Shown in pieces: positions 44,659-53,337 of a DNA stretch of 64,000 nt. The notes below the pieces were generated by a model. That model did no database searches, was not told the origin of the DNA, and saw nothing but the letters and a program-made list of their open reading frames with translations. Source of the DNA: Natronolimnobius sp. AArcel1 (GTDB lineage: Archaea; Halobacteriota; Halobacteria; Halobacteriales; Natrialbaceae). How positions within the stretch are numbered: position 1 is the first letter of the stretch; each line of letters opens with the position of its first letter. A program made the position numbers and the translations under genes. The stretch covers positions 62,001-126,000 of the forward strand of contig NZ_JAAKXY010000005.1 of assembly GCF_011043775.1 (NCBI RefSeq), read 5' to 3'.

Positions 44659-45516
44659 TTAGCCGGGAAGCTCTCGACCGTAGAGTCCCGTTGGTTTGAC
44701 CAGCAACACGATGATGATCACCAGTAGCGCCGTCATCCCACTGAGTCGCGGCGAGACGGCAGAGATGGTAAACACCTCGAGGAAGCCAATGATGTACGCG
44801 GCAATGACGCTTCCGCGGATCGATCCAATACCACCGAGGATGACGATCGCGAACGCCAGAACGAGCGGCGTCATCCCCATATCCCACGATGCGGCCCGGA
44901 ACGATCCGTAGAGCACACCGGCAGAGCCCGCGAGGAAGCCGGCTAACGCCCACGTCAAGAGGGTGATGTCGTCGGTCTTGATTCCAACGAGTGCGGCACC
45001 TCTCTCGTTCATGCTGGTTGCGATAATCGCCTGGCCGGTTTTCGTGTAGTTGACGAAGCCAAAGAGGGCGCCGATGAACACCCACGAGAGGCCGAATATC
45101 AGCAGGTTATTGTACAGGAACGAGACACCAGCGATCGATGTCGTGCCGCCCAGTAGCGATGGGACGGATCTCGGTTCGGATCCGATGGCTGCCAGGAAGC
45201 CATATTCGATGACGAACCAGGCCAACAACGTGAGTATCAACACGTTCACTGGGTTCTCGATGTGGCGGACGAACACACGGTACAACACGATGTGAAAGAG
45301 TGCTCCCGTGATGGTCGCAGCCGCCAGTCCGAGCCAGACGCCGCCACCAAGGCCGGCAACGTACCAGGCGGTAAACGCCCCGATGGTGATCGTCCCACCA
45401 TGTGCGAGGTTCGCCTGACCGGCGACGCCAAAGATGAGAGTGAACCCCATTGCAATAAGGGCGTACAGTGACCCGAGGACGAGCGTATTTGCCCCAATGC
45501 TAACGATGTCGACCAT
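44659..45516 (-). CDS. livH: Branched-chain-type ABC transporter permease (LivH)
   Basis: A 285-residue inner-membrane permease with about eight hydrophobic segments and the family EAA-like cytoplasmic loop region (GKAIIATSMNERGAALVGIK; GQANLAHGGTITIGAFTAW). It pairs with LivM to form the pore of an ABC importer of the HAAT family, which in soil bacteria also takes up benzoates and phenylpropenoids. It starts 3 bases after the stop of the upstream livK gene on the same strand, so the two are co-transcribed. Confidence 0.9.
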   Translation of the reverse strand: MVDIVSIGANTLVLGSLYALIAMGFTLIFGVAGQANLAHGGTITIGAFTAWYVAGLGGGVWLGLAAATITGALFHIVLYRVFVRHIENPVNVLILTLLAWFVIEYGFLAAIGSEPRSVPSLLGGTTSIAGVSFLYNNLLIFGLSWVFIGALFGFVNYTKTGQAIIATSMNERGAALVGIKTDDITLLTWALAGFLAGSAGVLYGSFRAASWDMGMTPLVLAFAIVILGGIGSIRGSVIAAYIIGFLEVFTISAVSPRLSGMTALLVIIIVLLVKPTGLYGRELPG

Positions 45517-45519
45517 AGG

Positions 45520-46809
45520 TTAGAACCACGACGGCTCTTGGTAGTCGGACGTGGCCAACTCATCAGGATGGATGACCTGTTGGATCCCCTCTCCATCCTC
45601 CTCTTGCCACTGGAAGTTGATTCGCTGGAGGTAGCCCTCGCCGAACCTCGCATCGTGGGGATACTCGTGATCTTGGTCATTGAATTCGATCACGCCGCGC
45701 GTCCCCTCATAGGACGCCTCGGCCAGCGCCGGGACGATTTCCTCCGCATCCGTCGTCCCCTCCTGTTCGACGACTTCTGCCCACATCATGAGACCATCGT
45801 ATGTCGCGTACGAGAACGCATCGTTCGGATAGACATCGAACTCGTCGTTGTAGCGTTCTGCGAAGTCGGCCGTCTGATCGGTGAGGTCTGCAGTATGGAC
45901 CGCAGGCGCGTTACTGATTGCGAACTCGTTGTCTCCGTCGAACGATTCGTAGGAACCCGGATCGATGATCTGTGAAATTTGCCCGCACATCGAGAAGTCT
46001 CGCTCTTCTTCTCGCCACTGGATCATCGCCGGCCCAGCAGTGTGGGCCTGTGCCATGACGACCGCGTCTGCGCCTTCGCCCTCGACATCATCGAACAGCG
46101 GCGTGAAGTTCTCTGTATCAGACGGATACCGTTGGTTGTATACGGCTTCCAGACCGGCGTCCTCGAGCATGTCCGGAAGGTCCTCACTAAACACCTGCGT
46201 CCACTCGTACTCCTCAGCGAGGATGGCGATTCGTTCCCAGTCCTCTTCGTCTTGCATGTTCTCAGCGAGATCCGTAATCGATTCGACCCAGTGAGTGGCG
46301 TTCCCGTACGGGCGGAACTGGTATCTGTACTGCTCGTAATCATCCGCGAGCATTTCGGCGATTGCTGGTGAGGTGTGGCCACCGCTCATATGGATCGTCT
46401 GATGGTCGGCGATATCGGACATGAGTCCAGTCATCGCCTCCGTCTGGAACACGCCAGTCGTGACGTCGACGTTATCTTCGGTGACAAACTCCAGGTAGCG
46501 ATCACTGGTAGTTGAGGCCGACCCCTGTGTATTCGCCTCGAGCAACTCGACGTCCTCACCGAGGACGCCGCCGTCGTCGTTGAGGTCCGAAACAGCCAGT
46601 TCGGCAGCCTGCCGCTGGGCGGTCCCCTGTGGTGCGCTGCCCGGCTCGAACGCCAGCAGGCCGATTGTGATGCCGTCACTGGCTCCGTTATCTGATCCCC
46701 CAATACACCCCGCGAGCGAGACGGTCGCACCGGCCCCGGCGAGTCCGACAAACTGCCGTCTGCTCATTCGTCTTACACTATCAGTGCTGTGCACGCGATT
46801 ACCACGCAT
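45520..46809 (-). CDS. livK: Branched-chain-type ABC transporter substrate-binding lipoprotein (LivK)
   Basis: A 429-residue periplasmic-type binding protein anchored outside the membrane: Tat motif MSRRQFVGLAGAGATVSLAG and lipobox LAGC near residue 35. The mature protein has the two-lobed fold of family-1 binding proteins of HAAT transporters (TIGLLAFEPGSAPQG, YQFRPYGNATHWVESITDLA, DPGSYESFDGDNEFAIS). The annotated ATG at 46809 gives 14 extra residues; MSRRQ at 46767 is the better Tat start and may be the real one. It delivers ligand to LivHM. Ligand is unknown; an aromatic acid is suggested by location. Confidence 0.9.
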   Translation of the reverse strand: MRGNRVHSTDSVRRMSRRQFVGLAGAGATVSLAGCIGGSDNGASDGITIGLLAFEPGSAPQGTAQRQAAELAVSDLNDDGGVLGEDVELLEANTQGSASTTSDRYLEFVTEDNVDVTTGVFQTEAMTGLMSDIADHQTIHMSGGHTSPAIAEMLADDYEQYRYQFRPYGNATHWVESITDLAENMQDEEDWERIAILAEEYEWTQVFSEDLPDMLEDAGLEAVYNQRYPSDTENFTPLFDDVEGEGADAVVMAQAHTAGPAMIQWREEERDFSMCGQISQIIDPGSYESFDGDNEFAISNAPAVHTADLTDQTADFAERYNDEFDVYPNDAFSYATYDGLMMWAEVVEQEGTTDAEEIVPALAEASYEGTRGVIEFNDQDHEYPHDARFGEGYLQRINFQWQEEDGEGIQQVIHPDELATSDYQEPSWF

Positions 46810-47054
46810 ATGAAGTGAGTATTTCTAATAGCAGATAAAATTATTGATGATCAATTGCCAGTAATCCGCTGGCAGTGATCGGAACATCTCAGTTCGAATG
46901 TGACTTAAATGGTATCTCACAGTAAGTTTTTGGAGAAACTGGTGTAAAACCCTCCGCTTCGGCTGGTGCTAGTATAGATGTACCGTGTGCGCAGTTCGGG
47001 AGTAAAATATATACAGGTGGGTTCGGACGTATACGGTAGAAGGCAAGTGATTAC
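46810..47054. promoter_or_regulatory. Divergent livK/livM promoter region with an inverted repeat
   Basis: TGCCAG-N7-CTGGCA (46,856-46,874) is a perfect 6-bp inverted repeat about 50 bases before livK. A TATA box for livM (TAAAATATATAC, about 47,003-47,014) lies ~41 bases before its ATG; a TTTTATC element on the minus strand near 46,836 serves livK. One operator here could control both halves of the transporter. Confidence 0.55.
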
Positions 47055-48110
47055 ATGACACGGGTAGATCTCGAACCACGGTATATCGTCGGCATCGTAT
47101 GCGTAGTCGGGTTGCTTTCAGCACCCTTGCTCATGCCGATACTCACACTCAGACAGCTCACCGCAGCACTGTTTCTTGGCATGTTCGCGATGAGCTGGGA
47201 CTACGTCTCCGGCTACACGGGACAGCTGAGTTTCGGTCACAGTATGTTCTTCGGTATCGGCGGCTACACGGCAGCCGTCCTCAACCTCGAACTCGGCGTC
47301 AGTCCGCTGGTGGGGATTCTGATTGGAACGATATTCGCCGGAATTGCGGGACTCATTGTCGGATACCCGGCACTGCGTCTCGAGGGCCCGTACCTAGGAC
47401 TTATTACGCTCATCGCGCCGATTGTGCTCGTTCAAATCGTTAATATCTTTCCGAACACCCTCGGTGGTGATGCGGGGCTTCCAAGTCCAGCAGGATTGAT
47501 TCCGATTGAGGATACCATTGGTGTGCTTTCAACAATCGGGTTCGAGTCACCGTTCGAGCAACAGACAATCATCTACTACTACGTCGCACTCTTGCTGTTT
47601 CTGGCAATCTACGCACTCTTTTATGTGTTCACACGATCGTACATTGGCTCTATCTTCACGGCGATACACGAAGATGAGGACGCAGTCCGGTCCGCCGGCA
47701 TCAGCGTTGCGAAGTTCAAGGTGTTCGCGTTCACAATGAGTGGCACTGTCGGCGGACTGGCCGGGGCAGCGTTCGTCCACACTCCTGTAGGAGAACCAAG
47801 CGTCGGGGAACTGCTCTACATCGTCGTCAGTATTGAGGTGGTTATCGTCAGCATTCTCGGCGGAATGGGGACGATCACCGGTCCCGCAGTGGCGGGGATT
47901 GCCTACTACTTCGTGCGAGATGCACTCCAGACCAGTGCAGTGACTATTCCACTGCTTGATGTCACCGTTGGTCACATCTCGATGGTCCTGTTTTTCGCAC
48001 TTGCAATGTTGGTCCTCTTTTTCCTGCCGAAAGGGGCACTTCCATGGCTCGAGGACCTGACCCACGAACTGAACCAGCGACGAACAGATCAGTCAGAACC
48101 GACATCCTGA
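47055..48110 (+). CDS. livM: Branched-chain-type ABC transporter permease (LivM)
   Basis: A 351-residue polytopic membrane protein with about nine to ten hydrophobic segments. The family marks are SFGHSMFFGIGGYTAAVLN near the N-terminus and the loop with AIHEDEDAVRSAGISVAKFK that contacts the ATPases. It partners the LivH permease encoded divergently. The ATG follows a TATA box by ~41 bases. It leads the livM-livG-livF operon; spacing to livG is 11 bases. Confidence 0.92.
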   Translation: MTRVDLEPRYIVGIVCVVGLLSAPLLMPILTLRQLTAALFLGMFAMSWDYVSGYTGQLSFGHSMFFGIGGYTAAVLNLELGVSPLVGILIGTIFAGIAGLIVGYPALRLEGPYLGLITLIAPIVLVQIVNIFPNTLGGDAGLPSPAGLIPIEDTIGVLSTIGFESPFEQQTIIYYYVALLLFLAIYALFYVFTRSYIGSIFTAIHEDEDAVRSAGISVAKFKVFAFTMSGTVGGLAGAAFVHTPVGEPSVGELLYIVVSIEVVIVSILGGMGTITGPAVAGIAYYFVRDALQTSAVTIPLLDVTVGHISMVLFFALAMLVLFFLPKGALPWLEDLTHELNQRRTDQSEPTS

Positions 48111-48121
48111 CACACATACTA

Positions 48122-48898
48122 ATGAGTACGCAATCAACGGATTCAACGGATAACGAGGCACAGACGGACGATGTTCTCCGACTGGAGAACGTCACGAAAC
48201 AGTTTGGGAACGTCACCGCCGTGGATGATCTCTCGTTTGCCGTTCGTGAGGGAGAAATTCTCGGATTCATCGGTCCAAACGGCGCTGGCAAATCGACAAC
48301 GTTCGACTGCGTATCGGGGACGATGGCACCGACTGACGGCACAATCTACTATCGCGGCGAAGACGTGACCGGACGGCCACAACACACACTCGTCAAAGCG
48401 GGGATCGCACGGACCTACCAGACGTTCCGGCCACTGAATGATCGGACCGTCCTCGAGAACGTCGCACTCTCACAGGTCCCTAACTCGGTGTTTTCGCTCT
48501 CAGACTTTCGCGCAGATACGGACCAGCGGGCACGAGAAATCTGCGAGCAAGTCGGTCTTGGCGACGTTACGTCCCAGACGCCCGATGAACTCCCCCACGC
48601 GGGACTGCTCCGACTCGAGGTTGGGCGCGCGCTTGGCACCGATCCGGACCTGCTGCTGGTCGACGAACCCTTTGCTGGGCTCACGACAGAAGAGATCGAA
48701 CGCACTGCCGAGCTGTTCACCTCGCTCCGTGCAGAGGGCATGACCCTAGTCGTCATTGATCACAACATGCACGGCCTGCTTGATCTCGTCGACCGCGTTA
48801 TCGTTATTTCGTTCGGTGAGAAGATTGCAGAGGGCACACCGGAGGAGATACAAAACGATCCGATTGTCCAGGAAGCGTACCTTGGAGGTGAAATATAG
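48122..48898 (+). CDS. livG: ABC transporter ATPase (LivG)
   Basis: A 258-residue ATPase from ATG 48122; an in-frame codon 78 bases upstream lies inside livM and is rejected. Walker A is GPNGAGKSTTF, Walker B is LLLVDEPFAG, and the switch His is VVIDHNMHGL. The signature motif is unusual: LPHAGLLRLEVGRAL instead of LSGGQ, a form seen in LivG-type subunits. The C-terminal segment (ISFGEKIAEGTPEEIQNDP) is the LivG extension that contacts the permease. The stop meets the livF start directly. Confidence 0.92.
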   Translation: MSTQSTDSTDNEAQTDDVLRLENVTKQFGNVTAVDDLSFAVREGEILGFIGPNGAGKSTTFDCVSGTMAPTDGTIYYRGEDVTGRPQHTLVKAGIARTYQTFRPLNDRTVLENVALSQVPNSVFSLSDFRADTDQRAREICEQVGLGDVTSQTPDELPHAGLLRLEVGRALGTDPDLLLVDEPFAGLTTEEIERTAELFTSLRAEGMTLVVIDHNMHGLLDLVDRVIVISFGEKIAEGTPEEIQNDPIVQEAYLGGEI

Positions 48899-49612
48899 AT
48901 GGCAGACTCGAGCGATTCAGTGCTTTCGGTGTCGGACCTCACAGTGTCGTACGGCAAGGTGACGGCACTCAGCGGTGTTGATATTGATGTCCAAACAGGC
49001 GAGACAATCGGTGTAATCGGTCCAAACGGCGCCGGCAAGTCGACGCTCGTTGATTCGATAAGCGGCTTCCTTGACTACGAGGGCTCGATCACGTATCGGG
49101 GCCAAGAAGTCTCAGAACTGTCAACGCAGACGCTCGTCGAAGAGGGGCTGTTCTACTGTACCGAGCGCCGGGACCTGTTCGGCCAAATGAGCGTCGAGCA
49201 AAACCTCCGGCTTGGCTCATACCTCAACGATAGTGGAGAGGACGAACGCCTCGCAGAAGTCTTCGATCTCTTTCCTCGCTTGGAAGAGCGCCGGTCACAA
49301 GAAGCCGAAAGCCTGAGCGGTGGTGAACAACAGATGCTCTCGCTCGGGAGAGGGCTGATGAGTGACCCTGATTTCTTGATTCTGGACGAACCGTCGATTG
49401 GACTCGCCCCAGTCGTCCTCGAGGACATCAGCGAAGCGCTCACTGCGATCACTGAACTGGACGTCACAATTTTGCTCTGTGAGCAGAACATTACGTTCGC
49501 GCTCGAACACGCCGACAGACTCTATCTCCTCGAGAATGGCGCGGTCCGTCGCTCGGGAGCGACGGAGTCGTTACAATCCGACGAGTTCGTCGAATCGTAT
49601 ATTGGAGGGTAA
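48899..49612 (+). CDS. livF: ABC transporter ATPase (LivF)
   Basis: A 237-residue ATPase. Walker A is GPNGAGKSTLVDS, the signature LSGGEQQMLSLGRGL is canonical, Walker B is LILDEPSIGLA, and the H-loop position is replaced by CEQNITFAL (LivF-type Gln/Asn). It forms the heterodimeric motor with LivG. It begins immediately after livG and ends the operon. Confidence 0.93.
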   Translation: MADSSDSVLSVSDLTVSYGKVTALSGVDIDVQTGETIGVIGPNGAGKSTLVDSISGFLDYEGSITYRGQEVSELSTQTLVEEGLFYCTERRDLFGQMSVEQNLRLGSYLNDSGEDERLAEVFDLFPRLEERRSQEAESLSGGEQQMLSLGRGLMSDPDFLILDEPSIGLAPVVLEDISEALTAITELDVTILLCEQNITFALEHADRLYLLENGAVRRSGATESLQSDEFVESYIGG

Positions 49613-49807
49613 GCCGGGCGCAATTTTCTGGAGGCGTGTTTCGATCGAGAGAACCGAAGATGTTCGTGGTCGTCCAGTAGTAGTAGACGAAGATAGGTTC
49701 CACTGTTTTGGAGCGCTGTCTAGCAATCGAACAGGTGAGGGCCTGTCCTCGTGTATCGTATGTACTACGTTGAGTATTCGAATCAGTTTGTGACTTGTCT
49801 TGATGGC

Positions 49808-50065
49808 TAGACAGAGTCTACCCGTTCCTGGATCTCGTGCATTCCGTCTACTATTCTTGACCACTGTTTCCCCGTTATTTGGGATCAAACATGTTGAGTT
49901 CACATCGGCAGTCAGCAAAATTACACTGGTACTTTCGTAATTGATGTGGGGGTGAGACACACATTTGACGAGGAACTACCGTCTGACAATCATAGACGGA
50001 GCTGGTATCGGTTCAGTCGGTTCTTCGTAGACGAAACTGCGTCTAACAGTATCGGACGATTTATC
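49808..50065. promoter_or_regulatory. Three AGAC/GTCT palindromes upstream of the second iclR gene
   Basis: TAGAC-AGA-GTCTA (49,808-49,820), CCGTCT-N9-AGACGG (49,979-49,999) and AGACG-N6-CGTCT (50,029-50,044) are perfect inverted repeats built on the same AGAC/GTCT core. A TATA-like TTTATCA (about 50,059) is ~28 bases before the ATG at 50,090. This is a good candidate for an IclR autoregulatory site. The rest of the 477-base gap from 49,613 shows no gene. Confidence 0.5.
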
Positions 50066-50089
50066 ACTGACGAAAATGAGGGTTCAACT

Positions 50090-50848
50090 ATGACCGACGG
50101 CACACCCCCGATGAATTCGGTGCTCCGTGCGTTCGACGTACTGAACGTACTCTGGGAGGTCAACGGGGCAGGTCCCTCAGAAGTTGCGGCACAAATGAAC
50201 GTTCCGAAGAGTACGGCCCACGTCTATTTGCGGACACTGCGAGAGACCGGCTACGTTGTCAACGACGGTGGCGAGTACCGACTCAGTCACCGGTTTCTTA
50301 CCACGGGATCGCGGATCAAACACCGGAACAGCCTCTTTCAGGCCTCAGAAGCGAAGCTTCAGGAACTCGCGACGGAAACAGGCGAACTCGTGACGCTCGT
50401 GATCGAGGAGAACGGCCGCTCAGTGATCCTCGACATCGAGTCAGGGAATCGCTCACTCGAACTTGGAATCTACTCGGGAATGATCACCCCGCTACACTCG
50501 AACGCAACCGGGAAAGCCATCCTCGCACACCTTCCATCTGAGCGGACCGACGAAATCATCGACCAGGGACTCGAGCGACGGACCGAGGAGACAATCACCG
50601 ACGAGGAGACGCTCCGTGCGGAACTGGAAACAATTCGAGAACAAGGGTACGCAGTCGACTGGGACCAGCAGGTCAAAGGAATGGCACTGATCGGCGCGCC
50701 GATCATCATCAACGGCCAGCTCAAGGGCTCGGCCGGTGTAGTCTGTCCAACTGGGCGCATCAAGGACGAGACGTACCAGCACGAACTCCTGCAGAAACTC
50801 GAGGGCATGGTTGATTCAATTACGATAAAGTACCGATACGGAACGTAA
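50090..50848 (+). CDS. IclR-family transcriptional regulator
   Basis: A 252-residue regulator. The N-terminal wHTH reads AFDVLNVLWEVNGAGPSEVA and NVPKSTAHVYLRTLRETGYV; the effector domain has the family segment HSNATGKAILAHLPSERTDE and WDQQVKGMALIGAPIIINGQ. ATG 50090 is preferred over a longer start that adds 48 residues without conservation, because it is ~28 bases past a TATA-like TTTATCA. It is similar in design to the IclR protein at 31,463 and bounds the island on the right. It may control livMGF, the monooxygenase or itself. Confidence 0.9.
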   Translation: MTDGTPPMNSVLRAFDVLNVLWEVNGAGPSEVAAQMNVPKSTAHVYLRTLRETGYVVNDGGEYRLSHRFLTTGSRIKHRNSLFQASEAKLQELATETGELVTLVIEENGRSVILDIESGNRSLELGIYSGMITPLHSNATGKAILAHLPSERTDEIIDQGLERRTEETITDEETLRAELETIREQGYAVDWDQQVKGMALIGAPIIINGQLKGSAGVVCPTGRIKDETYQHELLQKLEGMVDSITIKYRYGT

Positions 50849-50995
50849 CGCAGCCGTCGACACCAATGGGCCGACACACACTATTGCTGTGGGACGATTT
50901 GAACGTCGATGGCCGATGAATTATGGATTAGGGTCGGCGACTCAGAACGTGAAATAGGACCAAGAATGTAAGCTACCCACCCACGGATGCACTCA

Positions 50996-51403
50996 CTACT
51001 TGTCCGGTGCGTCCCGATCTTCGGCGACGAGGACTGGGCGATCTGTATTGAGAATCACATCTTGTGTGACGCTCCCAAACAGCGCCTTTCCAGCAGGAGA
51101 TCGTTTCCGGCCGGCCAAACAAACAAGATCAATATCGTGTTCTACCGCATGGTCACAGATTTCCGTAGCTGGGTCGCCACTTCGTTCCTCGAGTTGGTAG
51201 TCAATCTCCTGGCCGGACAACGCTCGTTTGACGGCTTTTGTTGCTCCCAACGTCTGGATCGTCGCTCCAGCCGGATTATCGGTGAAGACATGTACTACGT
51301 GTATTCGTACTGAATTGGTGTCCATCGGGATATTCACGACAGTGTCAACCTGTGACTGTGCGCGCGATTTGGAGTCGTCTATTGCGAGCAGTATCTCGTA
51401 CAT
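50996..51403 (-). CDS. Universal stress protein (UspA family)
   Basis: A 135-residue UspA protein from MYEILLAIDDS (51,403). It has VRIHVVHVFTDNP and the ATP-binding motif LAGRKRSPAGKALFGSVTQD ending NTDRPVLVAEDRD. It likely binds ATP and takes part in stress adaptation. It sits on the minus strand, converging on the iclR gene and following the monooxygenase gene direction; many haloarchaeal operons carry a UspA next to transporters or catabolic genes. Confidence 0.9.
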   Translation of the reverse strand: MYEILLAIDDSKSRAQSQVDTVVNIPMDTNSVRIHVVHVFTDNPAGATIQTLGATKAVKRALSGQEIDYQLEERSGDPATEICDHAVEHDIDLVCLAGRKRSPAGKALFGSVTQDVILNTDRPVLVAEDRDAPDK

Positions 51404-51684
51404 AGTCCGTGATACGTGAACATCAATCATAAATCCTCAGGGTCTTCCCGATCGTCGATAAGAGAGTGTGGCGTCTCAGATGCCAACGGACCCACCATAT
51501 CATCGAGTCTGGTCTGCATTGTGTTACTTTGAATGGCGTTCAGTGGCCAGTAGAATGCTCATCTCCGTCGTTTTGAACACCATCTCAGATGGAATACTGC
51601 GGAAATTTGCCCGAACTGTACGTCCCTGTCGGGAGAAAAATCGTCGTTTGCCGTCTGTTCGAACCCGAACTCCACTCCGAGTAG

Positions 51685-52920
51685 CTAGTAGTTTCCAGTC
51701 GAGACGATTGGTGGCGACCCGTGGGGCCCGTACGGAGCGTCGTCAAGCCATTCGCCTGCAGTCTCGAACTGATCAGCCAATGAGGCGGCGACTTCCTTTC
51801 GGAGGACAGTCACCGGATCCTCACCCTGAAGGTATTCGAGGGCCTGTCCAGCGGCGTTGAGATTATACTCGGCAGCCGTCTCGCGTCGAGCAGCGTACAG
51901 TTCGATCTCGTCACGAGCAACGGCGTCCCGTCGAGCATCGAGCGCCACCGAAATCGCCGACGCAGCCTCGTCGGCGTCTGCGACACCGGAGTTCATCCCA
52001 CGAGCGCCAAATGGTGCCAGCAAGTGTGCCGCTTCGCCAGCCAGCAGCACACGTCGGTGGTCGTCGATGAACGAATCCGCCATCACCTGTAAGAAGTAGT
52101 ACGAGGAAACCCACTTCAACTGCTCTTCGTACTCCTCGCCCATGATATCCCGGACAAACTCACGCATCCGCTCATCGCTGCTGAGTTCTTCAGGATCGTC
52201 GTCTTCGAGACACTGAATGTCTAATCGCCAGCCGCCAGTGAAGGGAACAAGCAACACGTTGCGGCCGTCGGCCGCAGGCGCGTCGTAGTGGAACACTCGC
52301 TCGAGGTCGGGGGAATCATCATCAATTTCTTCGTCCGCAACATCGGCGATGAGGAACGCGTTCTCGGACTGATCGCCCTCGAAGTTTGCGCCGATTTCTT
52401 TGCGAACTGTCGAGCCACCGCCGTCGGCACCGACGACGTATTCGGTTTCCCACTCTCGTCCGTCGGCAGTTTCGACGCGGACACCGTCGGACGAGGAGTC
52501 AACGGTGACGACCTCGGACTCCCAATGGATATCAATTCCAACGTCCTCGAGCGCGTCGAGCATGTACTGCTCGGTGATAACCTGTGGGACGCTGGTAAAG
52601 TGGGGAATGTCGCCTGAGCCACCCGGCGAGTCATACGTTCGGTTGAACACCTCCTCGCCCTTGTAGAGCGTTCGTCGGGTTGGCCAGACGAGCCCTTCGT
52701 CGACGAGGTCGGTCCCAAGCCCTGGGTGGATCCGCTCGAGCGTCCGAAGCGTCGTTCCGTGGACGTAAATCGCGCGGCTTCCAGAGCGGTCACGGTCTTC
52801 CGGCTCTGCCTCGAGAATCGTCGTTTCGACCCCGCGTGCGTGCAATGCAAGTGCCGTGGTCATTCCGACAGGTCCAGCACCCGCTACAAGTACCGGCACA
52901 TCGGCTGTATCACTGCCCAT
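51685..52920 (-). CDS. FAD-dependent aromatic monooxygenase
   Basis: A 411-residue group A flavin hydroxylase. It has the FAD strand VLVAGAGPVGMTTALALHAR, the DG motif YVVGADGGGSTVRKEIG (about residue 165) and the second FAD motif VLLAGEAAHLLAPFGARGMN (GE where most have GD), followed by GVADADEAASAISVAL. It is MhpA/hydroxybenzoate-hydroxylase-like and would hydroxylate an aromatic acid or its CoA ester with NAD(P)H and oxygen. In this island the likely product is gentisate or gentisyl-CoA, feeding gentisate dioxygenase; the exact substrate is not shown. It is transcribed alone on the minus strand. Confidence 0.85.
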   Translation of the reverse strand: MGSDTADVPVLVAGAGPVGMTTALALHARGVETTILEAEPEDRDRSGSRAIYVHGTTLRTLERIHPGLGTDLVDEGLVWPTRRTLYKGEEVFNRTYDSPGGSGDIPHFTSVPQVITEQYMLDALEDVGIDIHWESEVVTVDSSSDGVRVETADGREWETEYVVGADGGGSTVRKEIGANFEGDQSENAFLIADVADEEIDDDSPDLERVFHYDAPAADGRNVLLVPFTGGWRLDIQCLEDDDPEELSSDERMREFVRDIMGEEYEEQLKWVSSYYFLQVMADSFIDDHRRVLLAGEAAHLLAPFGARGMNSGVADADEAASAISVALDARRDAVARDEIELYAARRETAAEYNLNAAGQALEYLQGEDPVTVLRKEVAASLADQFETAGEWLDDAPYGPHGSPPIVSTGNY

Positions 52921-52949
52921 GAGACGAGGTAACAGGGCACTGCGCTATA

Positions 52950-53094
52950 ATATTTGTGGTTGTGAGATCGTGTTTCCTTGGAGTCCATGCAGGAACGCAG
53001 CTACCGGATCAATGCCGTGGCCGCCGAATAACTGGGCATCGAGAATCAACCTTGTCTCGAGGTCTATTGCAGCGTACAACAAGACCATTCGCCG
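52950..53094 (-). pseudogene. IS6/IS240-type transposase fragment
   Basis: On the minus strand a short open segment reads LLYAAIDLETRLILDAQLFG and GHGIDPVAAFLHGLQGN. This matches the central DDE-strand of haloarchaeal IS240-like transposases (VYAAIDLDTK..., with a DPAAAFL helix). Only this piece remains; the rest is lost or out of frame in flanking DNA. Confidence 0.5.
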
Positions 53095-53337
53095 TTACTC
53101 TTGACAGCGGTCTCGTGGTCGTGTGTAGTTAAGGCAGAAGGATGAGGCGAGATGATTTTCAGCAGGTCTATGGCAAACATCGCTCGCGTCAGGGGTCGTA
53201 GCGACTGGATCGAATGAGACTTCGTGGAGCGAGAACAGACACCGCGCTAGCTGATGGCGCTCGAGATTCGGCTTCACCTTGCGTTCTTATCGCTTTCGGA
53301 TACTAATCAGAATGTATAGACACATAGTATCGAACGG

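Noticed and set aside
51431-51684. Possible gene between uspA and the monooxygenase (frame 51,468-51,860)
   Set aside because: The frame is Arg/Ser-rich and overlaps the monooxygenase 3' end antisense; no family pattern.
53095-53277. 60-residue minus-strand ORF beside the transposase fragment
   Set aside because: Could be the N-terminus of the same transposase, but no motif supports it, so it was not annotated.
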